From the NCBI GenBank assembly GCA_016946835.1, contig JACVTC010000150.1:64001-128000 (forward strand): 64,000 nucleotides of DNA, read 5' to 3'. The DNA is from Neocallimastix lanati (nom. inval.) (lineage: Eukaryota; Neocallimastigomycota; Neocallimastigomycetes; Neocallimastigales; Neocallimastigaceae). The position numbers and the translations under genes are program-made. The notes under the pieces are model-generated. The model had not been told where the DNA came from. It made no database searches and saw nothing but the letters and a program-made list of their open reading frames with translations. This document shows positions 9,189-23,556 of this stretch, in pieces; positions within the stretch are counted from its first letter, which is position 1; the number at the start of each line of letters is the position of its first letter.

Positions 9189-10971
9189 AAAAGAATGAAA
9201 AATATTCAATTATTTATATTAAAATGTCAAAGTTTAAATCTCCCACAAATAAAAAAAATGTAAAAGATTACAAATAATATATAATTTTAATATTTATAAT
9301 AATGGTAATATTAATAATGATAAAAATTATATATATATGTATATGTATAAATAAAATAAAAATAAAATAAATAAATAAAAAAAAGCTTATACCAAAGTAC
9401 AAATTATGATTTATTCTTCATCTCCATGTACAATTATTATAATTTAATAATGATATGACGATGACGATAACAATTATGACTAACAATTACAATTTTCCTT
9501 TTATAATATCATTGTTTTAAAATTAATTTAAATAATAATAATCATTGAGGTTAATTAAACATATACGTTTAATTTACCTTAATAAGTAAATTGTAAAATG
9601 TAATATTATGTGTCAAATAATTTATATAAAATTTTAATTCAACACAATTAATATAAATATAAATAAAATTTAGTAAATCTTTTTTTTTTTTTTAATTTAT
9701 ACTAATATATCCTATTTAATATTACAGGTTTATTAAAAACTTTAATTAATATTATTTTTTGAATGAAAATTATACACGCCATATATAAATTATGGGTCAT
9801 TAACCATTTCTGTCTTTTTTTTTTTCACAAAATATATTTTTTAAAATAAATAATATTTGACAATTTATCTTTCCAAAATAGAGATATTGAAATTTTATTA
9901 ATTATTAGTTAATGATTTTATTATATGAGTTTATAAATTGATTTTATATATTATTTATTTTATTTATTTATTATAATTTATTTATTCATTTACATATTAA
10001 TACATTAGATACCGAAATTTTATTAATATTTTTTTACAATTGTTAATAATTAATTTTTTTATTCTTTTATAATATTAATTTTTATTTTAAGTAAAAATTA
10101 ATAATAATAATAATATATAATAATATTAGTAAGTAATAATAAAAAGTATTAATAATAATAATAGTAGTAATAACAAATAACAATAACAACAACAACAACA
10201 ATAATAATATATATTAAAATGTGTAATTATGAATTATGAATTATTAATGTTTATTACTTAATATGTAAAATGAATAGGGCTCAACTTAACTTTGAGATTT
10301 TCACAAAAATTATAAAAAACATTTCTTAATTTATCAATATGAGTTGAAATATATCCAAAATCAGTTGTTATATTTATATAAATATATAAATATATATGTA
10401 TATATTGAAAAATAATAATTATTAAAATAAATAAATAAATAAAAATATTATTTTTGGCAATATTATATATGCATAACTAATAATAAATAATAGATGAAAT
10501 ATTAAATAATAAAAACGAAAATGTATTAGTTTGTTATTATAAATATATACAATATTAAATAATTACGTTAAAAAAATTTAAATCCTATTAAAATCTTATT
10601 AAAATCTTAAATTTTAAGAATATTCTACAATTTCAATTATAATTTTTGATTTTTTTAATTAATTAATATATAGTAAAACTTTTATTGTTTTTTTTTATTT
10701 GTTAGCTTAATTTTAAATAGAATAAAAAAAAAATTTTTTTTTCTTTTTTTTTTAATCCATAAATTCTAAAATAAAAAAAAAAAAAATTATCACATTTCTG
10801 AATTAAACAAGTTATCATTGATAACTTCGAAAAATAAATACGGGATAGATTAGAGACTAGTATGACATACTAAAGATATAATAATTTCAGCTATTTTAAT
10901 AAACACTGAAAAGACAGAGAAAGTTTAAAAGAAATGCAATAATAATATGGTAAATAAAGATATAATTTATG

Positions 10972-11011
<40 letters not shown>

Positions 11012-12819
11012 GAAAATATATATATTATTATATTATATTTATTAATATATATTTATTATTTATTTATTATATATAAATAATTATTTAGAAATGCAAATAT
11101 AATAAATATACATATCAGATTTAAAGATATTTATAATGTATAATGAATATATGTATCATATATAAAATTATTATATAAATATATAAGTATAATAAAAATA
11201 AATATATAAAATAAAAAAAAAATAAAAGAAATATATAATAAAATATAAATATTATATAATTATATATGTAATATATATAATATGTTATATATAATATATA
11301 TTATATATATGAAAGTAAAAACAAAATTAAACATAACATTTAAAAATTTTTTTATAAAAATAAAGAATATATTATTTATTATTTATTTATTATTTATTTA
11401 TTATTTATTTATTTATTTATTATTTATTTATTTATTTATTATTTATTTATTATAAACTATATTTTCAATAAAAACTTTAAATTCAATTTATTTCTATTTA
11501 TTCATTTAATTTATTTCGTTTATTTCATTAAACAATTTTTAGATATCTTAATTACTATATAAAAAAAAAAAGTAATAAAAAATAATTTCATTCCTTCCCA
11601 TTGAAAGAACAAACACCAGTATTAACTTTCAAGATTTCTTACATAATATTTATCCTTTTATATAATATTTACTTGTTATAAAATTATTTATGCTTAAAAT
11701 TAGAAATATAGATAATGAAAAAAAGTTACAAGAATAATGAAAACATTTATATATATAATAAAATAAATGATAAAGTGCTAATGATTTTTATATTTTTAGA
11801 GTATGAGTATGATTTCATATTTAACAATTGAAAATAATATCATCCACAGTTTTTAATTGATACTTAGATGTTTCTCTAAGATTTAAATATAAATATCTTA
11901 TTATTTATTAATACATAATTTGTATATTTATTAAAGTTTTTGGTTATTAAAAAATTTCATTTAATTATTAAATAATAATTTTTTTTTTAAAAAAAAATAA
12001 ATTGAAAAATTAATTATTTAAATAAAAAGTATAATTATTAAACTTTCATATATTTAATTTATTTATTTATTTATTTATTTTTTTGGTTTTAAATTTTTTC
12101 TTAATTAAAAGAGGATAATAAAAAAAACAAAACAAAACAAAAAAAACAAAAAAAAAAAAAAAATAATGAAAATTAAATAATTATAAAATTACTATTAAAT
12201 AACAATTTTTCTTATTTGTAATATTATTTTATTATTTATTTTTTGTATAGAACAGTTATTCTAATCTATTAAATCTTTTTATTTAATTATCTTTTAGTAT
12301 ATTTTTTTATATTCTTAATATTTTTTTTTTCAAATCTTATTAATTTCTTTAAATCAATTAAAATAAAAAAAAAATAAAAAAAAAAAAAAGAAAAAAAATT
12401 TCCATAGAATTTTCTTATTAAATATAGCAAATTATATTTTTTACTCTAAAATTTTAAATAGTTAAGAATAACTGTTTAATTAATAAAATTAATAAAAAGT
12501 TAATATTGAATTTCTTTTAACAAACAAAAAAAAAATCAATAAATCAATAAATCAATAAATCAATAAATAAAAATAATAATAGATAAATATATATAGTTTT
12601 ATTTTTTTCTTAATAGAATATTTTTTATTATTAAATAGAACTTAACAATTAAAAACTTTAAATGAGCTATGAATTAACATTTAAGTTTAGTTAAATTAAA
12701 TATAAAAGTATATGTTTCAATATTAAAAAAAAAATTATTTTAAAAAATTTAATTTAAATATCTGTTGCTGAATTTTATTAATATTTGTAGATAAATTATG
12801 TAAAAAAAAAAAAAATAAA

Positions 12820-12857
<38 letters not shown>

Positions 12858-15074
12858 GAAATAATAATTGTAGAAAAATGAAATAAATTATCTTTATAAA
12901 TAGTAAAAATGTAAAGGAAATTATTATTATTATTATTATTAAAATAAAAATTGAGAGTGGATATTTCGCCAATTTTTTTTAATCATTTGGCTTATTAAAA
13001 TAAAATTATTAAATGAATAAATAAATGAATAAATGAATAAGTAAATAAAAGAATTTTATTTTAGCTCTATTATTTTTTTTTATCTAAATAAAAAAATATT
13101 AAAGATAGATAATAAATAATAAATAATAAATATCATTTATATTCATATTAAATTTTAAATCAAATTGTTTAAATTAGTTTTGAATAAAATAATTTAACAT
13201 GGACAGCTTAAATATTATAATCAAAATTAAATCTATTTTTTATAATATATTAATTATTATCTTTATTTTGAAATATAGTTATAAAAAAAAAATGGAAATA
13301 AAAAAAAATAATAAAAATATTCAGACTTAAATTTAGTGGATTAATAGTAACCCTTTAAAGTTCAATTAAAAGTAAATATATAATAAGTACTATTTTTGTT
13401 ATATTTAATATTTCTAATATATAAATAAATAAATAAATAAAACTAAAAAAAAAAAACTGTTTAAATCCTAGATGTTCATATAAATTTCATTTTTTTATAT
13501 ATCTTTTAAATCTTTTATTTATTTAAAATATTTTATTTTTTGCTTTTAGTTAAATTATATAAATGATATATTATTTATTTTTAAATAAAATTTTGATTAT
13601 CATAATTATTATATCTCTAGTTCATATAATAAATAAATAAATAAATAAATAATAATAATAAGGATTGTATTTAATTAATTCTATATATATATATATATAT
13701 TTATAAATAAAGGTTAAAAAAAAGAAAAATTAAACTATATATAGAATATCATTCAATCAGTTTTAGCCCTTGTATTCTTTTAGGTAACCTTCTTTTTTTT
13801 TTTATTTTTTATTTTTTTTATTTGTGGCAACAGTTATGACTATTTTTCAATTTCTGAAGAATTAAGGAAAATAAAAATACGGATGAAGGTAAATTAAAGA
13901 TATTTCAAATATTTCAAAGATAAATAACAAAAAAAGAAATATTAATAATTAATAAAAAAATTAAAAAAAAAAAAAAAAGGAAAAAAAAAGGAAAAAAATA
14001 AAAATGACTAAAAGAAAAGTAATAAAACTAATAATAATGATAATGAAATGATTTTATTTAATTTTTCATCATATTTTGAATCTACATAGATTCAAAATAA
14101 AAATAAAAAAAAAATAAAAAAAGTTGCTCCCTATATAAAGAATATAAAGAAATAATAAAAATAATAATACAAATACAAATAATTTAAATTATTGAATTAA
14201 AAAAAAATATTAATACTACTACTACTAATAATAATAATAATTATTTTTATTTTTAATAACTTTGTCCTTAAATATATTTATTTCTTTTCTATTTCATTAA
14301 TAATATCTTAATTATGTACTCTATAATCCAGTAATAATCAGTACTATTTTTAGATATATCTTTATTAATTCTTTTTATATAATTTTTTTTATAATAAATA
14401 AAGTTTGTAATAAAAATTTTTTATTGTAAAATACTTTATTGTATATTTTTCATACTTTGTTGTTTGAGCATTAAATAGGTGGACACTCTTATAATAGCAA
14501 TTAAATAATTAAATCATTATAAAATCAATAAATAAATAATTCAATTCTTTTATAAAAGAACAAAAATATGATATTCTTTACTATTTACTCATAAATTATT
14601 ATTATTATTAATAAAAAAAAAAGTCAAAAAAGTATTAAATACATTAATTAAGAAAAAAAGAATAAAAAAATCTTATAAATATAAAACAAAATAATATAAA
14701 ATTTTATATATTGAAGAATTTTCGAATAAAAAACAGAATATTCTAATAATAAATAATAAATAATAAATAATAAATAATAAATAATAAATAAGTTTTATTA
14801 ATTTTTTTATTATTAATTTCTTTTATTATTTTGAATAACATAATTACTGTATAATTTTTTTTTAATTGCTATTTTTTTTTTTTATTAATGAAATTCATGT
14901 AAATCATAAATAAAAATTTAAAGTCAAAAGAAAAATATTTAATAATACTATATAGATAATAAAATATACTATATAAAAATTTATTTAATAAAAAATAAAA
15001 AAATAAAAAATATATATATATATATTTTTTATTAGACAAATAATTCAAAAATTCATAAAAAAAAAAATTATTGT

Positions 15075-15120
<46 letters not shown>

Positions 15121-15862
15121 TAATGAGTGTGTTAATATACTAGACATTTAATTTAATTTTATTGAAATTTAATATAAAGTTCAAAAAAACAAGGACAATA
15201 ATAAAAATAAAAATAAATAAATATATATATATATATATTTATATTTTAATTTATTTTTAATAATTTCAAGAACTTTTATCTCATTTATTGATAATTTTTC
15301 TTTTATGGTATCATAGAACCAAAATAATAAAAAAGAAAATAATTGTAGGTATATAATGTTTTTTTTTTTTTTTTTTTTTTTTATATTCATTTTAGTTAAT
15401 ACTACTGATAGTATTTGGTTTCTTTTCTTTTTTTTTTTTTAAACATAAAAAATTAACCAAATGTATTTTCATTAGTATAGACAATATAAAGGAAACCCTA
15501 TAATTTTTTTTTTTTTTTAATATGTAATATATATTAGAAATTATAAATATAATATTGTTGTAATGAATGATTTTGATATTGCTATAACTATTATTATTAT
15601 ATGATATAATAAAATTAGATAAATGAAAATTTTAATTACATCTTCATCCCTATATTGATCATAGACAGAATTTATATCTCTGAAACCTGATAATAGAATG
15701 TTATTAACAAAAAATAAAATTGATTCCTGTTTTTTAAGTTTAAGCTCATGTCTATGTAATATTTAATGAATAATAAAAATAAGATAATGAATTTTAAAAA
15801 TATTTATAGAAAAAATTAAAGAGAATTTTTTTTTTTATTTTTATTTTTATTTTTTTTTTTCA

Positions 15863-15899
<37 letters not shown>

Positions 15900-16034
15900 T
15901 AGTATCAGTAATTGAATATTGATTTCTTTAAATATTTACCTAATTACCCACTGTAATTGTACTTTTATTTATTATATATTTTAGTAAATAATTAGTTAAT
16001 ATATTATTAATAAAATATATTATTTGTATAATTA

Positions 16035-16074
<40 letters not shown>

Positions 16075-17385
16075 TTTTCCCACAGTGATATATCATAATT
16101 TACTTAAAAAAAATAATTAATAAAACTATTCTAATTTATTTCTCTTTAAGCTTAAAAAAAAAAAAAAAAAAAAAAAGGAGAAATAAAATTAAAATTAAAA
16201 TTAATTTTTCGTTTTGAACATCAATTTTTTATGTGCCTGTCTGAACTTACAAATTTCAAAATGAAAAGGAACCTATAATATACATAATAAATAAATAAAT
16301 AATATATATATATAATATGTTTTTTTAAAATATTTCTTTATAAAAAATAATCTTAGAATATAATAAATTAATATTTATGTAATATTTACCAAAATCTTTT
16401 TACATTTAAAACCTTTAATATTAGCTTTTTTATCCTTTTCCACAACACTATTCAATATTTAAAAAATTGTAAAGCATTAGAACCACATTTAAAAATATGA
16501 AGAAATATATAAAAAAAAAAAATTAATTAATTGCGCATATATACCATAAAATGCTATATGGATATTTTTTCTTTATTGGTAGATAACATGATATAAGTTA
16601 TATCCAATTTACATTAAAAAAAAAAAAAAAAAAAAAAAAATAAATATAAAATATAAAATGAACATATTTATAAGTTATAGTTATCTAAAATATGTATCCT
16701 ATTGCATATTTGTTTACTTTTATTTGACTGGCTTCTCTTTTACGTTCCTCTATTAAATATTAGAAATATTAAAGTAGTAATAATATATAAATTTTATTAA
16801 TATTACAGTAATTTCCTAAAAATAATTAAAAATCATAACAAATACAACTACTACTACTTATTATAATAAATTACCAAGTGAGTGTAATTGACGATAACTC
16901 ATTATTCTTATCTATTAATTATTATTTTTTTTTCTATTCTAAAAAAGTGTTTGAATCTTATTGTTATAATAATAATAAATACAATATAGTATTTGAATGT
17001 TGTATATAGATATTGTTTTATATAATAGGAATGTATATAATAAATATTTTAACAATAATACAAAAAAAAAAAAAAGTTTTTTTTTTTTTTTTTTTTTTTT
17101 TATATTTTGTAAAAATAGTTCAAAAAAAAATATATATATATATATATTTTTAAAGTATGGCTTTTAATACTTTTTTAATAAGGTTTAACTATTATTATCC
17201 TATTTATTTATTTATTTATTTATTTATTTTGGTATATATTAATATAAAATTTAACACATTTAAAAAAATATTTTGGAAAGAAAATTTTAAAATTTTACAC
17301 ATAGACTATAACTTATTTTTTTTTTTTTTTTTTATGTCTAGCTTTGTCCTATTTTCATATAATTAATTAATCAAACATATATATA

Positions 17386-17388
17386 TAT

Positions 17389-17467
<79 letters not shown>
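17386..17467. repeat. (TTTA)n microsatellite
   Basis: About 20 uninterrupted copies of the tetranucleotide TTTA. Confidence 0.9.
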
Positions 17468-17468
<1 letters not shown>

Positions 17469-17898
17469 AAAAAATAATTAATGATTAATATATATATATA
17501 ATTATATATTAAAATATATTTATTATATAGTAAAAAGAGATTATTTAAATTATATTGCTAAAATAGAAAATATATAAAGGTTAATATATTGTTATTAACT
17601 TATAAAATATATTTCCAAAAAAAAAAAAAAAATTTTTTAAAGATTTTATAGATTAATATTAAATCTTTCATATATATTCAATAAAGTTACTAATAAATAT
17701 AATATTATATATTTATTTTTGTTCTTTTTTTCTGTATAAAAAATGGACTTAAAAACAAATAAAAAAAAAAAAAAAAAAAAAATTATTTTAATTCTTTTTA
17801 TTTAATTTTTTTATTTTTAATTTATTTAGTTTATTTATTTAATTTATTTATTAATTTATTTATTAATTTATTTATTTATTTATTTATTTTAAATATTA

Positions 17899-17932
<34 letters not shown>

Positions 17933-18111
17933 TAGTTTATAAATAATTAATTCATAAAAAATAATATTAATATTTAAATATTTACTACTAATAATAATAA
18001 TAAAAAAAAAAAAGTCTTTAATTTATATATTCATTTATTATATAAAGTGTTAAAAATCCATTTTTCTTTTATTGTATATATCTCAATCCAGTATGTTTTT
18101 GTTTTAAAAAG

Positions 18112-18142
<31 letters not shown>

Positions 18143-18144
18143 TT

Positions 18145-18852
18145 TTTGAAATTAATAATATTAATTATATTTATTTCTTATTTATTTTAACCTTATTTTA
18201 TTTTATTTTATTTTTATATTGTTAATATTTATAATATTTTTATATTGTTAATATTTATTATATTTTTACTTTATTTTAATATTTATTTTTATTTATATTT
18301 AAATTGAATTAATTATAATTAATTATTATTATTATTATTATAATTATTATTTTAATACATTATTCAAAAAAATAAAAGTTTTATTTATTTCTATTTTATT
18401 TTATTTTATTTTATTTCTAATTTATTTTATTTTATTTCTAATTTATTTTATTTTATTTTATTTTATTATATTTTTTTATTTTTTTATTATTTTATTATTT
18501 TTTTTTTGAAATTAATAATATTAATTATATTTATTTCTTATTTATTTTAACCTTATTTTATTTTATTATTATTTTTTTATATATGGTTAATATTTTTAAT
18601 ATTTTTACTTTATTCTATTATTTTTTTTTATTTATATTTAAATTGAATTAATTATTATTATTATTATAATTATTATTTTCATACATTATTCAAAAAAAAA
18701 AAAAAAAAAAAGGTTTTATTTATTTCTATTCTATTTTATTTTATTTTATTTATTTAAATTACATTTATTTCTTATTTTATTTTAACTTTATTTTATTTTA
18801 TTATTATTAATTTTTTTTATATAGTTAATATTTTTACTTTATTCACATTACT

Positions 18853-18885
<33 letters not shown>

Positions 18886-18892
18886 TTTTATT

Positions 18893-18900
<8 letters not shown>
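18145..18900. repeat. Degenerate long-period tandem repeat (about 360 bp)
   Basis: The phrase GAAATTAATAATATTAATTA followed by an ATTTATTTCTTATTTATTTT-type stretch and ACCTTATTTTA occurs at about 18147 and again at about 18507. A shortened, diverged third copy runs from about 18757. Each copy ends in an A tract followed by GGTTTTATTTATTTCTATT or AGTTTTATTTATTTCTATT. It looks like local duplication of non-coding AT-rich DNA. Confidence 0.65.
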
Positions 18901-18931
<31 letters not shown>

Positions 18932-19100
18932 ATGATTTTATTGTAATTTTCAATTTTTATGGTCATATTCTTAATTTCATATCTGAATATTAAGAACTTT
19001 TTTATTTTTATTTTTATTTTTGTTTTTATTTTTTTTATTATTTTTTTCTTTTTTCTTTTCTTTTCTTTTTTTTAATTTTTAATTGATTTAAACCTTATCA

Positions 19101-19640
19101 GTCATTTTAGGCATTTATTTCATCAATACTTAACCTATTCGTACCAAACAAACATGCTGATCCCCTCTTTAACTCTGAAACGAAATATGAATAAAAAAAA
19201 AAAAAAATTCAATTTGGTAGACCTATAGAACTGGACTGGACTGGACTGGACCCCAAGGTTCAAGTGAAAGAGGAAGACCCCATACGGAATATACGAGTAA
19301 CGGCAAGATAATTGCCAGGAATTTTTTACAATTCTTAGTATGAGGAGAAAAAGCCAAAAGTGGAAATATGGGGAAAGACCATCATCCTCACTGAATCAAT
19401 AAGCTAAATAAAGTTTTCTATGACCTAATCTTTTAATACTTTCAAATACTTTCAATTACTCCTCCCCCACATATCTAGGGAAGGTAGAAATGATGTTGAC
19501 AAAAGTTGTGGATAATTGGAGGAACAACAGTAGACATGAACTTAGTGAAACGATATATTATATATTATATCTATTTCAAAATAAAATCAAATTCACTGTA
19601 TATACAATTAAGAGTGTATTTTTTATTTTTATTTAGAAAA
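19101..19640. other. Non-coding island of higher complexity
   Basis: Between poly-T tracts there is about 400 bp with more balanced composition, including a short tandem CTGGA array (about 19231-19251). All frames contain stops, and no family was recognised. Its phrase GGTAGACCTATAG resembles GGTATACCTATAG at about 20309, so it may be a fragment of the same old dispersed repeat. Confidence 0.35.
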
Positions 19641-19785
19641 AAAAATATTATTAATTATTATCTGTTAATATCTTTTTTCTATATTTATTTTTATAAAGTA
19701 TAAAAAAAAAAAAAAAAAAATACTATTAATTATTATCTATTAATATCTTTTCTATATTTATTTTTATAAGTATCAAAAAAAAAAA
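19641..19785. repeat. Tandem duplication of about 85 bp
   Basis: The segment TATTAATTATTATCTGTTAA ... TATTTATTTTTATAAAGTAT (about 19647-19702) is followed by a near copy from about 19720 (ATCTATTAATATC ... TTTTATAAGTATC). Each copy ends in an A tract. Confidence 0.65.
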
Positions 19786-20284
19786 AAAAACCTTAAAGTT
19801 ATTTTATTAAAAAAAATGAATTTTTTTTTATTATTAAAATTAATTTATTTATTATTAAATAATAATAATTAATAATAATTTTATAGAGAATAAAACTGTT
19901 TAACAAAATAAGGGTATTATGCTTATAAAAATAAAAATAAAATATTATATTAAATTTTATTATAAAAATAATATAAACTATTTCAAAAAAAAAAAAAAAA
20001 AAAATTATTTATTTATTTTTTTTTTTTAAATAAAATTAAAATAAAAATAAAAATAAAAAGCTATATAAAGGTTTCATATAAATAATGCTAAAATTATATT
20101 ATATTTAATAAAATAAGATATAAATATATATATAATTATTATTATATTATCATTTGATAGTAGACTTTAGAATTTATATATGAATAAATAATTAGTATAT
20201 TGTTATTAAAAATAAAAAAAAAAAAAAAAAATTTCTTCAAAAGAGTAAAAATTAAATATTCATATATCATATATATATATATAT

Positions 20285-20508
20285 ATATATTGTTAACCCT
20301 TAGTGAGCTAGGTATACCTATAGGGCTCCTGCTTCCATCTCGCCCTATGACCATTTTCCAAGGTTTTCCTTTCACGAGATTTTTACCACCAAACTTGGAA
20401 ACATTCAATTTAAGGTTATGCCTATTTGGTCCAAACAGGCCTTCCAGTTACTTCCCCCCAAAAAGGGAAAGGAACGGTATCTTATTTCCTTTTTTAATTG
20501 GAAAAAGC

Positions 20509-20546
<38 letters not shown>
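20285..20546. repeat. Fragment of a dispersed repeat ending in a long T tract
   Basis: A complex-sequence block (about 20290-20510) ends in a T tract of about 35 nt (20511-20546). The part at about 20335-20385 (CCCTATGACCATTTTCCAAG and onward) matches about 45 bp at 45998-46045 at roughly 80 percent by eye. A complex block with a terminal T/A tract present at two loci suggests an old retroposon or SINE-like family. Short ORFs in it (20200-20556) contain only poly-F and unrecognised sequence. Confidence 0.45.
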
Positions 20547-20550
<4 letters not shown>

Positions 20551-20884
20551 CATTGATGATGATTTGGTCTACTCAAAAACTGTTGCTTCATTTGTTCAAT
20601 AGGCTCACTCTTTTTTCAGATTTTGATTAAGCCTTAGCTATCCTTTAAAATGGTATAAACTTAAAAAAAAAAAAAAATTAATGTATAGAAAAATATACCT
20701 TTTATGTCCAAGTACTTCAGCCTGGACAAACATAAGCTTTCCCACCTGAAAAGGCTTAAATATTATTGGATAATGAAGCGTGAATCAATATCAATAAATG
20801 AATAAATGAATGGAAGCCACCCTCTAAAATTCATAAAACTTCAATCCTTTCTAGGAGCTATAGGCTACCCTAATTATTTTTATT
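20547..20884. other. Non-coding, no gene seen
   Basis: Mixed-composition sequence with stops in all frames. No family, RNA gene or long repeat was recognised. It leads into the minisatellite that follows. Confidence 0.5.
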
Positions 20885-21242
20885 AAGGAATATTAAATAA
20901 AATAAAATAAAATAAAATAAAATAAAATAAAATAAAATAAAATAAAATAAAATAAAATAAATAGTTGAAATATAAATATGAAGTACAGATTGAATAAAAT
21001 AAAATAAAATAAAATAAAATAAAATAAAATAAAATAAATAGTTGAATATGAATATAAAGTACAGATTGAATAAAATAAAATAAAATAAAATAAAATAAAA
21101 TAAAATAAATAGTTGAAATATAAATATGAAGTACAGATTGAATAAATAAAATAAAATAAAATAAAATAAAATAAATAGTTGAAATATAAATATGAAGTAC
21201 AGATTGAATAAAATAGAATAAAATAAAATAAAATAAAATAAT
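20885..21242. repeat. Composite minisatellite: (AAAAT)n blocks alternating with a 30-bp spacer
   Basis: Five pentanucleotide AAAAT blocks of shrinking length alternate with four copies of a spacer of about 30 bp that reads AGTTGAAATATAAATATGAA followed by GTACAGATTG. Spacer copies lie near 20962, 21041, 21110 and 21177; the second is slightly diverged. The same spacer family reappears 27 kb away at 48490-48645. Confidence 0.85.
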
Positions 21243-21967
21243 TACACCATCATTTTTTCTGTTACGAAAAAAAAGTTGTAAAATTTGAATGGAAAAAAAT
21301 GGATAAGAAAAAAAAAAAAAAAAAAAGTTTTAAAGTTCTAAAAGAAAGATTAATTAAAGGGCCAATTTAATGTTTCCTCAGATTTGATAAAGAATTTTTA
21401 TTATAAGAAATAGGTGACTCATTATGATGGTGAAGGTTCTATTACTTCTACAAATAGATGATGAAACTGAAAAAGAAAAAAAAAAAAACACCAGGTCCAT
21501 TATATTAGCAGTAACTAAAACAAAAAAAAAAAAAAAAAAAGTGGAAAAGAATTATGGAATTCACTGACCTTAAAGGTGCTGCTCTCTTCTCTCTCTTTGT
21601 TAGCTTACTTAATTTCAATGGTGTCATCCTTTTAAATGCATAATGATGCTTTTCACTTGTGCATTTAGTTAGAAATTCAATATTCAATGGCTTCATTAAA
21701 TACATCCAGTGTACCCAACACGTTTTTAACTAAAGTAATTGCAAATAATAATTGAAAAAAAAAATTATCATGTTAAGTGTTTATCATTTATGATATTCAA
21801 ACTTTTTAAATCATTTTAGGTTAATATGGTATAGTTATCTTGAACAACTTTTTTTTTTTTTTTTTTTTTTTGTTAAAAATCAGAAAATCATTTATCATTT
21901 CTATTTAAATCTATACTCAAATATTATTACATTTAAACATTATGACACATTAGTAATAAAGTAATAT

Positions 21968-22017
<50 letters not shown>

Positions 22018-22433
22018 ATATAAACCTTTTGTTTTATAATAAAAAAATAGATTAGAATATTTTTTTAAGAAAAAATAATATCATAATATATTTTTTTTAT
22101 TTATTTTAATTTTACTCTTATTTTATATATATATATATATAAATTATTATATTTTTCATCTTTTTAATATTTTTTATTTATTTATTTATTTATCATAGGC
22201 AATATTGTAAATTTTAAATTTAATGCCAAATACTTTAGTCCTAAAATTCTTTTCATTTTTATTCATACAAAATATATAGATTTTAAAATTATAATTAAAT
22301 TTTCATAATTAAATTTTATTGGATAATTTTTTCAGATTTTAATAATAAATTTAAAAATTATTTAATTCTAAAAAAGTTTTAAATATCAATTTATCAATTT
22401 TTTTTCATTAACTACTTTACTAATTATTCGAAT

Positions 22434-22481
<48 letters not shown>

Positions 22482-22649
22482 ATTTAGTAATCACTATTTA
22501 CTAAATAGGGTACTATTATAATAATATTAAAAAATAGAAGAATATTAAAAAAAAAAAAAAAAAGTTTAGGTAATATTATGAAAAAATATAAATGAAAAAT
22601 TTTAATTAAATTATGAGATAAATTGAAATTATTTCCTCCAAAAATATTT

Positions 22650-22650
<1 letters not shown>
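21243..22650. other. Intergenic with a possible short coding relic
   Basis: Mostly A/T runs, including a T tract of about 44 nt at 21971-22014 and an A tract of about 40 nt at 22440-22479. The minus-strand frame 21705-21505 (66 codons) has non-repetitive, coding-like composition over about 50 residues, but no upstream context and no recognised family. It may be a relic exon. Confidence 0.45.
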
Positions 22651-22680
<30 letters not shown>

Positions 22681-23226
22681 TAAAAATAAAAATAAAAATA
22701 AAAATAAAAATAAAAATAAAAATAAAAATAAAAATAAAAAATAAAAATAAAAATAAAAATAAAAATAAAAAATAAAAATAAAAATAAAAATAAAAATAAA
22801 AATAAAAATAAAAATAAAAATAAAAATAAAAATAAAAATAAAAATAAAAATAAAAATAAAAATAAAAATAAAAATAAAAATAAAAATAAAAATAAAAATA
22901 AAAATAAAAATAAAAATAAAAATAAAAATAAAAATAAAAATAAAAATAAAAATAAAAATAAAAATAAAAATAAAAATAAAAATAAAAATAAAAATAAAAA
23001 TAAAAATAAAAATAAAAATAAAAATAAAAATAAAAATAAAAATAAAAATAAAAATAAAAATAAAAATAAAAATAAAAATAAAAATAAAAATAAAAATAAA
23101 AATAAAAATAAAAATAAAAATAAAAATAAAAATAAAAATAAAAATAAAAATAAAAATAAAAATAAAAATAAAAATAAAAATAAAAATAAAAATAAAAATA
23201 AAAATAAAAATAAAAATAAAAATAAA

Positions 23227-23257
<31 letters not shown>

Positions 23258-23369
23258 TAAAAATAAAAATAAAAATAAAAATAAAAATAAAAATAAAAAT
23301 AAAAATAAAAATAAAAATAAAAATAAAAATAAAAATAAAAATAAAAATAAAAATAAAAATAAAAATAAA

Positions 23370-23400
<31 letters not shown>

Positions 23401-23556
23401 TAAAAATAAAAATAAAAATAAAAATAAAAATAAAAATAAAAATAAAAATAAAAATAAAAATAAAAATAAAAATAAAAATAAAAATAAAAATAAAAATAAA
23501 AATAAAAATAAAAAATAAAAATAAAAATAAAAATAAAAAATAAAAATAAAAATAAA
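22651..23556. repeat. (AAAAAT)n hexanucleotide array of about 0.9 kb
   Basis: About 150 copies of the hexamer AAAAAT with only a few single-base slips (for example near 22740, 23232 and 23372). The long FIFIF/FLFLF frame on the minus strand is a trivial reading of this array and not a gene. Confidence 0.95.

Larger units (their letters stand above)
8982..19100. other. Gene desert of about 10 kb, extreme AT
   Basis: No credible gene was found on either strand. The sequence consists of A/T homopolymers (for example A tracts near 10974-11009 and a T tract near 15078-15118), TA dinucleotide runs, and tri- and tetranucleotide microsatellites. Short ORFs here (such as 14869-15147 and 17157-17366) read homopolymers and low-complexity DNA. 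The part next to 8982 would contain the GH43 promoter. Small or intron-rich genes could escape notice, but no exon-like patches of higher complexity were seen. Confidence 0.7.
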
